Source: Campylobacterota bacterium (lineage in GTDB: Bacteria > Campylobacterota > Campylobacteria > Campylobacterales > Sulfurovaceae). From it: 7,898 nt of DNA. Under the pieces are notes generated by a model. It was not told where the DNA came from. It did not search any database and worked only from the letters and a program-made list of their open reading frames with translations. The translations under genes were made by a program, and so were the position numbers. Of the stretch, positions 1 to 6,806 are shown one piece after another (within the stretch, counting starts at the first letter, position 1; every line of letters begins with the position of its first letter). The stretch is taken from assembly GCA_022600655.1 (NCBI GenBank), contig JAHZJZ010000326.1, positions 1 to 7,898 of the forward strand, written 5' to 3'.

Positions 1-712
1 AAATTTCATCACCACTTTTCAAGTAGTTTTTCTCCCCAAACTCAGCATAAGCTGTTGCACCAATTGAGATAATCGCTTCTGTAGGATAACCATTCTCTTT
101 AAGATGCTCTGCAATATCTTCAAGTGGTCCAAAATCTCTCTGCTCATTCATTTTTTCTATAAGCCAATCTTTGAGCTTAGTATAAAAATAACTATACCCT
201 ATTAGAGGAGCATCAACACCATAAGGGTGTACCACTCCATCACGTTTTACAAAAGAACAGAGGTGGTAACTGTCCATTACTCCACCCTCCTCAAACGTAT
301 CAATCTCTATCCACTGCTCTGCCATTCCTTTAGAACGAGGACACCAACTCTTTTTCTCTGAAATTTTCTTAGCTCCCTCTTTACGAATAGTACAGTCATT
401 AAAAGCTGTAAACTTTTTTGCATCTAAATCAATAACTTTATGATTCTCATCATAGATAATATCAAACAGTACAGCTACTTCAGGCTCTACCTGTGCATTC
501 GCTTCATACTCAGGCAAATCCAGTTTAGTGGAGTCGATAGGGTAAACCCCTAAAAAAGTAGAACTCTCTGGTAAATAGAAAGGGAAAATTCCTTTAGGTG
601 CCCCCTCCTCTTTCGTTACCACATTTTTAAAATCCTCTAACTCTCCTGCTTGTTCTAAGTGGTGTGCAAAATTACCTGCAACGCCTAATCCAATGGTTTT
701 AGTGAATGCCAT
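1..712 (-). CDS. Fumarylacetoacetate hydrolase (FAH)-like conserved protein, C-terminus cut by window edge
   Basis: The reading frame is open from ATG at 712 to the left edge, giving 237 residues with no stop. A GGAG ribosome site (718-721) lies 5 bases before the start. The sequence resembles the FAH fold. An N-terminal GLGVAGNFAHHLEQAGE stretch (residues 8-24) matches the family's G-x-NYxxHxxE motif. E76 and E78 (VEPEVAVLF) match the metal-binding ExE. FNDCTIR (residues 104-110) matches the nDxSxR motif with the third acidic ligand, D106. K128 (RSKGM) matches the conserved lysine, and LKSGDEI at the edge matches the LxxGDxI near the family's C-terminus, so little is probably missing. FAH enzymes cleave C-C bonds or decarboxylate 2-oxo acids using Mg2+ or Mn2+; the substrate here is unknown. 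It may belong to an uncharacterised group common in Campylobacterota (possibly DUF5718, from memory). No signal peptide is seen, so it is probably cytoplasmic. It is transcribed divergently from the rhodanese operon. Confidence 0.75.
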   Translation of the reverse strand, partial: MAFTKTIGLGVAGNFAHHLEQAGELEDFKNVVTKEEGAPKGIFPFYLPESSTFLGVYPIDSTKLDLPEYEANAQVEPEVAVLFDIIYDENHKVIDLDAKKFTAFNDCTIRKEGAKKISEKKSWCPRSKGMAEQWIEIDTFEEGGVMDSYHLCSFVKRDGVVHPYGVDAPLIGYSYFYTKLKDWLIEKMNEQRDFGPLEDIAEHLKENGYPTEAIISIGATAYAEFGEKNYLKSGDEI

Positions 713-748
713 TACTTCTCCGTTAAATCTTTAAATTTTTTCTTATGA

Positions 749-754
749 ATTATA
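749..754 (-). promoter_or_regulatory. -10 box for the FAH-like gene
   Basis: The minus strand reads TATAAT, a perfect -10 hexamer, preceded by GGG. A poor -35 (GGATTT, about 772-777) lies 17 bases upstream. The predicted start of transcription is near 742, giving a leader of about 30 bases before the ATG at 712. A strong -10 with a weak -35 is typical of Campylobacterota sigma-70 promoters. Assigned from sequence only. Confidence 0.5.
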
Positions 755-800
755 CCCTATTTATGAATACAAAATCCAATTAATAATACTTACAATTAAC

Positions 801-858
801 TATAATTTAAAGAAATATTTAGGACTTTAGATTCTACTAAGAAATATTCAGATAAAAT
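801..858 (+). promoter_or_regulatory. Candidate promoter region for the rhodanese-LysM operon
   Basis: Two possible -10 boxes face the operon: TATAAT at 801-806 (leader about 116 bases) and TAAAAT at 853-858 (leader about 64 bases). Neither has a convincing -35. The region is very AT-rich, so chance matches are likely and I cannot choose between them. The rest of the 713-928 gap between the divergent genes shows no ORF, RNA gene or clear operator. Confidence 0.35.
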
Positions 859-928
859 AAAACTTAACTAATTCAGTTATTTATTGATTAAATAGTTTAT
901 ATATTTATACCCCTAAGGAGTAGTCATC

Positions 929-1552
929 ATGACAGGTAAATTCTCGCTCGCAGTCAAGCTATTATCCCTATCTCTTCTCATCTCATCTGGAAATGCTGTT
1001 GAGGTCAATATCAAAGAGGGGCTTCCTCATATTGATGTCGATATCAACGGTAAATCAGTTAGAATAGAACGAATTCAGGATACAAACTATAAGTTAAAAA
1101 ACTCATATACAAAAACCTCTCGACCTGCTCCTCCATTTACCATTCAACCTTTTGAACCTATTGCAGGTATTGAAACCGTTACTGAACTAAACGTAATTGA
1201 CTTTCTTTCAAAAAATGGCGGTTTACTGATTGATGCGAGAATGCCAAAGTGGTATGAAGTTGGAACCATTCCAGGAGCTAACAATATTCCATTTTCTATT
1301 CTATCTTCAAGAAATGGACAGGCATTAATATCTAAAATTCTCGATCTCTTTGGAGCAAAAGAGAGTGCTGGTAAATGGGACTTCTCAACAGCACAGACCA
1401 TACTCGTTTTTGATAATGGTCCATGGTGTCAACAGGGGGTTAGAGCCATGAAGAACTTAGTTGAACTGGGTTATCCAAAATCTAAAATTAAATACTATCG
1501 AGGTGGAATACAATATTGGCAACTCTTAGGATTGACCACTATCAAACCTTAA
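929..1552 (+). CDS. Exported rhodanese-like protein, copy 1 (canonical catalytic Cys replaced by Asp)
   Basis: This is a 207-residue protein. AAGGAG at 915-920 lies 8 bases before the ATG. Residues 1-23 look like a Sec signal peptide ending in GNA, so the mature protein should be periplasmic. Residues 24-75 form a segment shared with copy 2 (RIQDT, YTKTSR, PPF-IQP). A single rhodanese domain follows, with IDAR (101-104), TIPGANNIP (113-121) and YYRGGIQYW (189-197). Rhodaneses transfer sulfane sulfur through a persulfide on a loop cysteine. Where copy 2 has CNGVWC, this protein has DNGPWC, so the usual catalytic position is D162. Only C167 remains. It is followed by QQGVR, which happens to match a C-x4-R loop, so shifted catalysis is possible. 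It is the first gene of the operon, 22 bases before the LysM gene. It could be an active rhodanese using C167, or a binding or regulatory paralogue. Confidence 0.85.
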   Translation: MTGKFSLAVKLLSLSLLISSGNAVEVNIKEGLPHIDVDINGKSVRIERIQDTNYKLKNSYTKTSRPAPPFTIQPFEPIAGIETVTELNVIDFLSKNGGLLIDARMPKWYEVGTIPGANNIPFSILSSRNGQALISKILDLFGAKESAGKWDFSTAQTILVFDNGPWCQQGVRAMKNLVELGYPKSKIKYYRGGIQYWQLLGLTTIKP

Positions 1553-1574
1553 CATCAAAGACAAAGGAGAAAAA

Positions 1575-2459
1575 ATGTTAAACAAGGACCAATATAATCA
1601 AGATGAATATAATGATTATTATGCACAAGCAACACAAGGCGCTGAGATTAAAGGTGGTGCAAGTGGAGGTGGAAGCAAGAAAATAATACTAATTCTTTTA
1701 CTGCTTCTTCTTATTGGAGCATTAGGATATTTCTTAATGACAACCATGGGATCATCAGACACTTCTAATGATACAGCTAAAAAAGCTGAAACTTCTGTTA
1801 GTGAACAGACTACTGCTCCAGAGACTGCAACTCAAGATACAGTCAATAAAGAGGTTACAAAACAAGTTCAAAACATCGCTTCAGAGAGTGGTGCTATGAC
1901 TCCAGAACAAATTGCACAAATTGTTCAGGCAGTAATTGCTCAACAAAATAAAGAGAAAGAGAAATCAATAGACTCAACACAACCCAATGAAGTTAAAACA
2001 CAAGATAGTAGTCTAGAGGCTTCTCTTTCAAGTGCTGAAGTTGATATGCTCTCTATGGGAGAGACTGGTTCAGAGGTTACTATTAGCGATAGTGACAGTC
2101 AGAAACAAGCCAGTACGGCAGAGACAGTTAATACTTACAATAAAGTTGTTGTAGACCAAAGTGCTGGAGCAGCAACCGATGAACTGAGTAAACTTTCAGA
2201 TCAAATTTCAAGTGCAATTGACGCAGACGATACGCCAAGTAATGACTCTAGCTATACAACATCGATTACACAAGAGGTTCAAACACGTACCAAAGAGATG
2301 AGATACGTAACCGTTAGAAAAGGTGACACACTAGGTAAGATTGCTCAAAGAGTTTACGGAAATGTTATGGATTATAAAAGAATCTATGATGCAAATCCAG
2401 ATATTCTTAGAAGACCAGATAGAATCTATATAGGTCAACGACTTAGAGTTCCTGAATAA
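1575..2459 (+). CDS. Membrane-anchored LysM-domain protein
   Basis: This is a 294-residue protein with an AAAGGAGA ribosome site just upstream (about 1563-1570). The N-terminus is polar and Tyr/Asn/Gln-rich (residues 1-26), followed by a Gly/Ser linker and two lysines. One hydrophobic helix (about 37-56) follows, which should place the N-terminus in the cytoplasm and the rest in the periplasm. Residues 60-240 are Ser/Thr/Gln/Glu-rich and probably disordered, with a short helical stretch around 110-135. The C-terminus (about 244-292) is one LysM domain: YVTVRKGDTLGKIAQRVYG, an asparagine in DANPDI, and a final IGQRLRVP. LysM domains bind the GlcNAc-MurNAc backbone of peptidoglycan. No catalytic domain is present, so a tethering or scaffold role is likely. 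It sits between two rhodanese paralogues, which suggests a shared envelope function. The specific role is unknown. Confidence 0.85.
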   Translation: MLNKDQYNQDEYNDYYAQATQGAEIKGGASGGGSKKIILILLLLLLIGALGYFLMTTMGSSDTSNDTAKKAETSVSEQTTAPETATQDTVNKEVTKQVQNIASESGAMTPEQIAQIVQAVIAQQNKEKEKSIDSTQPNEVKTQDSSLEASLSSAEVDMLSMGETGSEVTISDSDSQKQASTAETVNTYNKVVVDQSAGAATDELSKLSDQISSAIDADDTPSNDSSYTTSITQEVQTRTKEMRYVTVRKGDTLGKIAQRVYGNVMDYKRIYDANPDILRRPDRIYIGQRLRVPE

Positions 2460-2501
2460 AAAATTATCAATACGCAACCATAAATTAAAAAAAGGATAAT
2501 T

Positions 2502-3137
2502 ATGAAAAAAGCATTAATCATATCTCTACTAACTTCTATGTTATTAGCTGATGATGTTGCTGTTAAAATTACAAGCAATCTTCCATATATTCATACCTAT
2601 GATTCAGGAAAAAAAGTAAAAATACAAAGAATTCAAGATACTGATAATAGACTAACGGATGACTATACCAAAACATCAAGGGCTTGTCCACCATTTTGTA
2701 TTCAACCTACACAGGTAACTAATGGTATTAAAAATATTGAAGAGATTGAACTTCTCTCTTTTATGCAAAATAAAGTTCCTAAACACAAAGGTGTGGTAGT
2801 TGATGCAAGACTTAAAAGTTGGTTTGAGTTAGAGACTATCCCCTCGGCAATCAATATTCCATACCCAGCGATACAAAATGCCTCTAAAGAGAAAGCCAAA
2901 AAAATCTTTCAAATTTTAGGTATGAAAATCAAAGCTGATGGAACTTGGGATTTTTCAGAGGCAAAGGAGTTGGCCGTTTTTTGTAATGGTGTATGGTGTG
3001 AACAGTCAAAACACTTTATTGACGGTATGATTAAACATAACTATCCAAAAGAGAAACTTCTTTACTACAGAAGTGGTTTTCAAGGTTGGAAACTTCTTGG
3101 ACTTACAACCATCGTTCATAAAGAGATTAAAAAGTAG
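2502..3137 (+). CDS. Exported rhodanese-like protein, copy 2 (four cysteines kept)
   Basis: This is a 211-residue protein with an AAAGGAT ribosome site (2491-2497) 4 bases before the ATG. Residues 1-16 are a short signal peptide (MKK, hydrophobic core, LLA), so it should be periplasmic. The pre-rhodanese segment (17-69) contains RIQDT, YTKTSR and CPPFC (C62, C66). The rhodanese domain has VVDAR (99-103), TIPSAINIP (112-120), the active-site loop CNGVWC (161-166) and YYRSGFQGW (188-196). C161 aligns with the persulfide-forming cysteine of the rhodanese subgroup with a CNGxxC loop. The four cysteines are the only ones in the protein and form two closely spaced pairs, which could be disulfides, a metal site, or a relay with the active site. 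It is the last gene of the operon; a hairpin overlaps its stop codon. The donor and acceptor of sulfur are unknown, but sulfide or thiosulfate metabolism fits the likely host. Confidence 0.87.
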   Translation: MKKALIISLLTSMLLADDVAVKITSNLPYIHTYDSGKKVKIQRIQDTDNRLTDDYTKTSRACPPFCIQPTQVTNGIKNIEEIELLSFMQNKVPKHKGVVVDARLKSWFELETIPSAINIPYPAIQNASKEKAKKIFQILGMKIKADGTWDFSEAKELAVFCNGVWCEQSKHFIDGMIKHNYPKEKLLYYRSGFQGWKLLGLTTIVHKEIKK

Positions 3138-3160
3138 TTAAGGGATTTCCCCTCAACTAC
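3134..3160. terminator. Hairpin overlapping the rhodanese-2 stop codon, probable terminator
   Basis: An 11-bp stem (GTAGTTAAGGG paired with CCCTCAACTAC) with one A-C mismatch and a 5-base loop begins inside the last codon of the rhodanese-2 gene. On the plus strand no run of T follows, so termination there may be weak. On the minus strand the stem is followed by TTTTT, a better intrinsic terminator. It separates the rhodanese operon from the permease promoter. Confidence 0.45.
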
Positions 3161-3224
3161 ACTTCATAATAATTCAAAATAATAAGAAAAATTAATAATT
3201 ATTCTTTATTTTTATAGCTATTTC

Positions 3225-3241
3225 TGATATACTATATTTTA
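3225..3241 (+). promoter_or_regulatory. Extended -10 promoter placing +1 at the permease start codon
   Basis: The sequence TGATATACT (3225-3233) is an extended -10 element (TG-N-TATACT). Counting from its last base places +1 at about 3240-3241, which is the A of the permease ATG. The bases before the ATG are T/A-rich with no purine-rich ribosome site. Upstream, the frame is open only to a TAA at 3196 and holds no other start codon. Together these point to a leaderless transcript. Confidence 0.5.
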
Positions 3242-4896
3242 TGGAAGCATATAAAATTAAAAATATCGCTGGACATCTTGCCAAAGGCTTTTTAGCCAAT
3301 CCTTTAACTCCCATACTTGCTATTGCCATTTTACTTTTGGGTTACATATCCCTTGAAATGATGCCTCGTGAGGAGGATCCACAAATAGAAGTGAGTGGTG
3401 GCTCTATTATCGTAGCCATCCCTGGAGCAACTCCCTCTGAAATCTCTAATGTCATTGTCAAACCTCTTGAGAGACGCATCCGTGAGATTAAAGGGGTAGA
3501 GAACACCTACGGTATGGCAATGAACAATGTAGGGATGATAAATGTACAGTACCTCATCGGTGAAAATCGTGAAGCTTCTAACCTAAAGCTTTATGATAAA
3601 GTGATGCAAAACATGGATCAACTCCCTCAAGGAACCATGCCCCCACTCGTCAAACCTTTCGATATTGATATCGACATCCCCATACTAACCGTTGCTTTTT
3701 ATAAAAATAGTAAAAATGATTTAGACAATATTAAACTCTATCATAGCATCCGTGAACTCCAACAAGATATCAATGCACTGGACAATGTCTCAAAAACGAC
3801 CCTTAAAGGGGTCAAACGACCACAATTTAATGTATTGGTAGATTTACAAAAGCTCTCAGGTTACCATATCTCTTTGGGACAGGTGGCAAAATCGATTAAA
3901 TCTATCTCCTCTAACTCCCCAGAGATAGACACCACCACCCAAACAGGAAAACTGACAGTATTTGGGGTTAAAAATGCCATTGATGATGTAGAAGATTTAC
4001 AAGACTTAATTATCGCTCAATATCATGGCTCTCCTATCTATCTAAAAAATATTGCTAAAGTAGAGTACAGTTATGACATCCAAAATCATCAATCAGCCCT
4101 ACTGACCTATCAAGAGAAAAATGCAACCAACCCTCCAGCGTTTAAAGATACAGGAAACCAAATCACCTTAACCGTCTCTAAGCTCAAAGGAACCAATGCT
4201 GTACTCATTGCAGAGAGAGCCATAGAGGAGTTACGAAAAAACCGAGAATCCCTCCATGAACAAGGGGTTGGTTATATCGTGACACGAAACTATGGAGTAC
4301 GAGCCAACGAAGCTGTTAATGAGTTGGTACACCACCTAGTGATTACTATTTTAATTATTGCTCTTATTTTAGTTCCCTTTTTAGGATGGCGTGAGTCACT
4401 AGTCGTCACCATTGCCGTACCGATGATTTTAGCAACCACCCTCTTCTTAGCCATGATAACCGACCAGACCATTAACCGTATTACCCTCTTTGCATTTTTG
4501 CTTAGTTTGGGGCTAATTGTGGATGATGCTATCATCGTTATAGAGAATATCCACCGACGACTCCATCTACCCGAATCTAAAGGTCTAAAGTTTTCAGAGA
4601 TTATTATACAAGCCACAGACGAGATAGGCCCTTCAACTAATATCGCTACCATAGCCATTATGCTCACCATGATACCAATGGCATTTGTTGGTGGAATGAT
4701 GGGACAATTTATGAAACCCATCCCTCTTAATGTTCCTGTAGCACTAGGGGTATCACTTTTTGTTGCTTATGTTTTTGCCCCTTACTTGGCACGAAAACTC
4801 ATTAAGTTTGAAGAGAGTTCAGAATCGGAGGATTCATCTCCAAACAATACGAAGTCAAAGTCATCACCACCTAAACTTCAAGGAGAAAACCCCTAA
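3241..4896 (+). CDS. RND efflux permease, N-terminal half (TM1-TM6)
   Basis: These 551 residues correspond to the first half of an RND (AcrB-like) inner-membrane drug/proton antiporter, whose usual length is about 1,030-1,100. TM1 is at about 21-40, followed by MPREEDPQI (41-49), typical of one HAE-type RND subgroup. The periplasmic porter/docking region is about 50-360. TM2 (363-382), TM3 (387-406), TM4 (412-436), TM5 (465-485) and TM6 (494-516) follow. TM4 carries LGLIVDDAIIVIEN with D428 and D429, the proton-relay aspartates equivalent to AcrB D407/D408. After TM6 comes a polar Ser/Glu/Lys/Pro tail (522-551) and then a stop. The next gene supplies the other half. The stop overlaps the next start by one base. 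The ATG has no ribosome site and probably lies at the 5' end of the mRNA. Substrate is unknown. Confidence 0.9.
   Translation: MEAYKIKNIAGHLAKGFLANPLTPILAIAILLLGYISLEMMPREEDPQIEVSGGSIIVAIPGATPSEISNVIVKPLERRIREIKGVENTYGMAMNNVGMINVQYLIGENREASNLKLYDKVMQNMDQLPQGTMPPLVKPFDIDIDIPILTVAFYKNSKNDLDNIKLYHSIRELQQDINALDNVSKTTLKGVKRPQFNVLVDLQKLSGYHISLGQVAKSIKSISSNSPEIDTTTQTGKLTVFGVKNAIDDVEDLQDLIIAQYHGSPIYLKNIAKVEYSYDIQNHQSALLTYQEKNATNPPAFKDTGNQITLTVSKLKGTNAVLIAERAIEELRKNRESLHEQGVGYIVTRNYGVRANEAVNELVHHLVITILIIALILVPFLGWRESLVVTIAVPMILATTLFLAMITDQTINRITLFAFLLSLGLIVDDAIIVIENIHRRLHLPESKGLKFSEIIIQATDEIGPSTNIATIAIMLTMIPMAFVGGMMGQFMKPIPLNVPVALGVSLFVAYVFAPYLARKLIKFEESSESEDSSPNNTKSKSSPPKLQGENP
4880..4886 (+). promoter_or_regulatory. 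Ribosome binding site for the second permease gene
   Basis: AAGGAGA, 9 bases before the ATG at 4896, lies inside the tail codons of the first permease gene. This frame is closed by a TAA at 4872-4874, so the second protein must start near here. The site supports true separate initiation rather than a sequencing frameshift, and the TAATG junction suggests translational coupling. Confidence 0.8.
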
Positions 4897-6713
4897 TGGA
4901 AAAGATAGTCTACAACATTATCTCTAAACCATTTAACAAATGGTTAGTTACTATCATTGTCCTACTCTCCATGTTTGGAGCGGTCATGATGATACCTAGC
5001 AAACTCGTCCTTGCCAAGATGCTTCCAGGGAAAAGTGCCAACACCTTTACCATCTATGTCGATACAGCCACCAATGCTTCTATAAAAGAGACTGAGCAGG
5101 TCACCAGCTGTGTTGTCAATCAGCTTAAAACCGAAAAAGAGATACTCGATATGGAGGTCTACCTAGGACAAGGAGCCCCACTTGATTACGCTGGACTGGT
5201 CAAAGGAAGTGCCTTAAAGTCTCTTAAAAATCAAGCTGAAATTGTTATCAATCTAACCGATAAACATGGACGAGATGAACCCTCATTTATGATGGTGCAT
5301 CGTATTCGCCCTGAAATCAACCAAGCCTGTGGCTCTATCGTTCCCAACACCTCCATACGATTTACCGAGATGCCCTCAGGACCTCCAACACTTGCGACTA
5401 TTGTAATAGAACTCTATGGAAAAGATGATGTGCTACTGCGTGATACAGCTAAAAAGGTAGCCACCATTTTAAAAGAGACCGAGGGCTTGGTCGATATTGA
5501 TATTATGCAAGATGACCTCTACACCAAATACAACTTAGTCCCTCACAAAGAGAAAATCATCCGTTCTGGATTAGGCGTTGACCAAGTAAACCAAATCATC
5601 TACCTTGCTTTTAAAGGAATGCCCATTGCTGTTAAAAACACACGCGACCAACAAGACCAAATCCCTATATTCCTACGCCTAGATGACGAAACACGAAGCA
5701 TCACTTTTGATAACAGAGATGCCCTACTCAATAAACTCTCATCTCTACGCCTTATGAACCAACGAGGTATGATGGTCTCACTCAGTGAAGTAGTAGAGAT
5801 AGAAGAGGGACAATCTAGCCCCACTATTTTTAGAAAGAACCTTAAAAACATGGTCACCATCACAGCCGAGTGCGATATGGTCTCCCAAGTCTACCCACTC
5901 TTAGAGGCACGAGAAAAAATGTTAGAATCACTATCATCACACTTTCATACCAGTAAAGTAGAGGGCATAAACACCTATATGTTTGACCTGAACCTCGTCC
6001 ACAAAGGCAACAAAGAAGAGATGCTCTTACGCTGGGATGGCGAAATGAAAGTCTCACTAGACACTTTCCGTGATTTAGGTGGAGCCTTTATAGCAGCACT
6101 GGTTCTCATGTTTTTACTTATGGTCGTCTACTACAAATCATTTAGCCTAAGTGGCATTGTCCTTATCGGAAGTTTTCTCTCTATTATCGGTGTTATTGTT
6201 GGTCACTGGGTAACGGATAAAATCCAACTCTTCTTTACCGAAACCAACTTCTTTTTAACAGCCACCTCACTCATCGGGTTTATCTCCCTAATGGGAATTT
6301 CTGCTAGAAGCTCCCTACTCCTAATAGACTTTGCCCGTTCACTCATTGCCGATGAGGGGATGGAGAAAAAAAGAGCCATCGCCGTTGCTACAGCTACTAG
6401 AGCCAAACCAATTCTACTAACAGCTATCGCTATTATCTTAGGAAGCCTACTCTTAGCAACTGACCCAATCTTTGGTGGTTTAGGTATCGCTCTTATCTTT
6501 GGAAGTATGGCTGCCACACTGGTATCGCTCTTTTTTATCCCTGTACTTATGGACAACGCCAAAGCGATGATGCCAGATGATTACATTCATCCAGAGCTAA
6601 GCAGTTTACAGAAAAAAGATGTTTGGTGTATTTTGAGTGAAAATCTTCGTCTGTTTTTTGCTTATTTTTCTTATGATAGGAAGAGGGATAAATCGAATGA
6701 AAATGAAAAATAA
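4896..6713 (+). CDS. RND efflux permease, C-terminal half (TM7-TM12)
   Basis: These 605 residues complete the RND transporter. TM7 is at about 14-34, followed by LAKMLPGK at the start of the second periplasmic region (about 40-385). It includes MPSGPPTLATIVIELYG (159-175), typical of the second porter half of the same subgroup. TM8 (393-413), TM9 (417-436), TM10 (453-479), TM11 (503-522) and TM12 (527-552) follow. TM10 reads GISARSSLLLIDFA; R471 sits where AcrB has the proton-relay lysine K940, and arginine appears usual in this subgroup (from memory). DPIFGGLGIALIFG at the TM11-TM12 junction is also typical. A polar tail (553-605) ends the protein. With the upstream half it should form a working protomer inside a trimer, pumping from membrane or periplasm using proton flow. 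No outer-membrane channel gene is in the window. The 3' end faces a hairpin shared with the toxin gene. Confidence 0.9.
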   Translation: MEKIVYNIISKPFNKWLVTIIVLLSMFGAVMMIPSKLVLAKMLPGKSANTFTIYVDTATNASIKETEQVTSCVVNQLKTEKEILDMEVYLGQGAPLDYAGLVKGSALKSLKNQAEIVINLTDKHGRDEPSFMMVHRIRPEINQACGSIVPNTSIRFTEMPSGPPTLATIVIELYGKDDVLLRDTAKKVATILKETEGLVDIDIMQDDLYTKYNLVPHKEKIIRSGLGVDQVNQIIYLAFKGMPIAVKNTRDQQDQIPIFLRLDDETRSITFDNRDALLNKLSSLRLMNQRGMMVSLSEVVEIEEGQSSPTIFRKNLKNMVTITAECDMVSQVYPLLEAREKMLESLSSHFHTSKVEGINTYMFDLNLVHKGNKEEMLLRWDGEMKVSLDTFRDLGGAFIAALVLMFLLMVVYYKSFSLSGIVLIGSFLSIIGVIVGHWVTDKIQLFFTETNFFLTATSLIGFISLMGISARSSLLLIDFARSLIADEGMEKKRAIAVATATRAKPILLTAIAIILGSLLLATDPIFGGLGIALIFGSMAATLVSLFFIPVLMDNAKAMMPDDYIHPELSSLQKKDVWCILSENLRLFFAYFSYDRKRDKSNENEK

Positions 6714-6763
6714 AGTTAATTAGTTCAATTCAAATTATTAGGTGTAAGAAACCTTCTTAACTA

Positions 6764-6806
6764 AACTATAAAAGTGGAGGATATTATTTATAATCCTCTT
6801 TTAGTT
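6764..6806. terminator. Bidirectional hairpin between convergent permease and toxin genes
   Basis: An imperfect inverted repeat runs AACT..AAAA..GAGGAT, then a 10-base loop (6783-6792), then ATCCTC-TTTT-AGTT. The uninterrupted core is 6 bp (6777-6782 with 6793-6798) and is extended by the A/T arm across small bulges. The right arm includes the toxin stop codon. A shorter perfect hairpin (TAAGAA-ACC-TTCTTA, 6745-6759) lies just upstream. Placement between convergent genes fits termination in both directions. Confidence 0.55.

Noticed and set aside
713..928. Small RNA or riboswitch in the divergent gap
   Set aside because: No stable GC-containing stem or known riboswitch core could be seen; the stretch is simply AT-rich with promoter-like sequences.
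4290..4721. Minus-strand 143-residue frame inside the first permease gene
   Set aside because: It is a shadow of the strongly supported permease coding frame, with no promoter, ribosome site or recognisable domain.
6203..6562. Minus-strand 119-residue frame inside the second permease gene
   Set aside because: It mirrors the TM9-TM12 coding region and shows no family resemblance or ribosome site.
3241..6713. Permease as a frameshifted pseudogene or sequencing error
   Set aside because: The break falls in the linker between halves, the second gene has a correctly spaced ribosome site and ATG, its frame is closed upstream by a stop at 4872, and both halves keep all helices and key residues.
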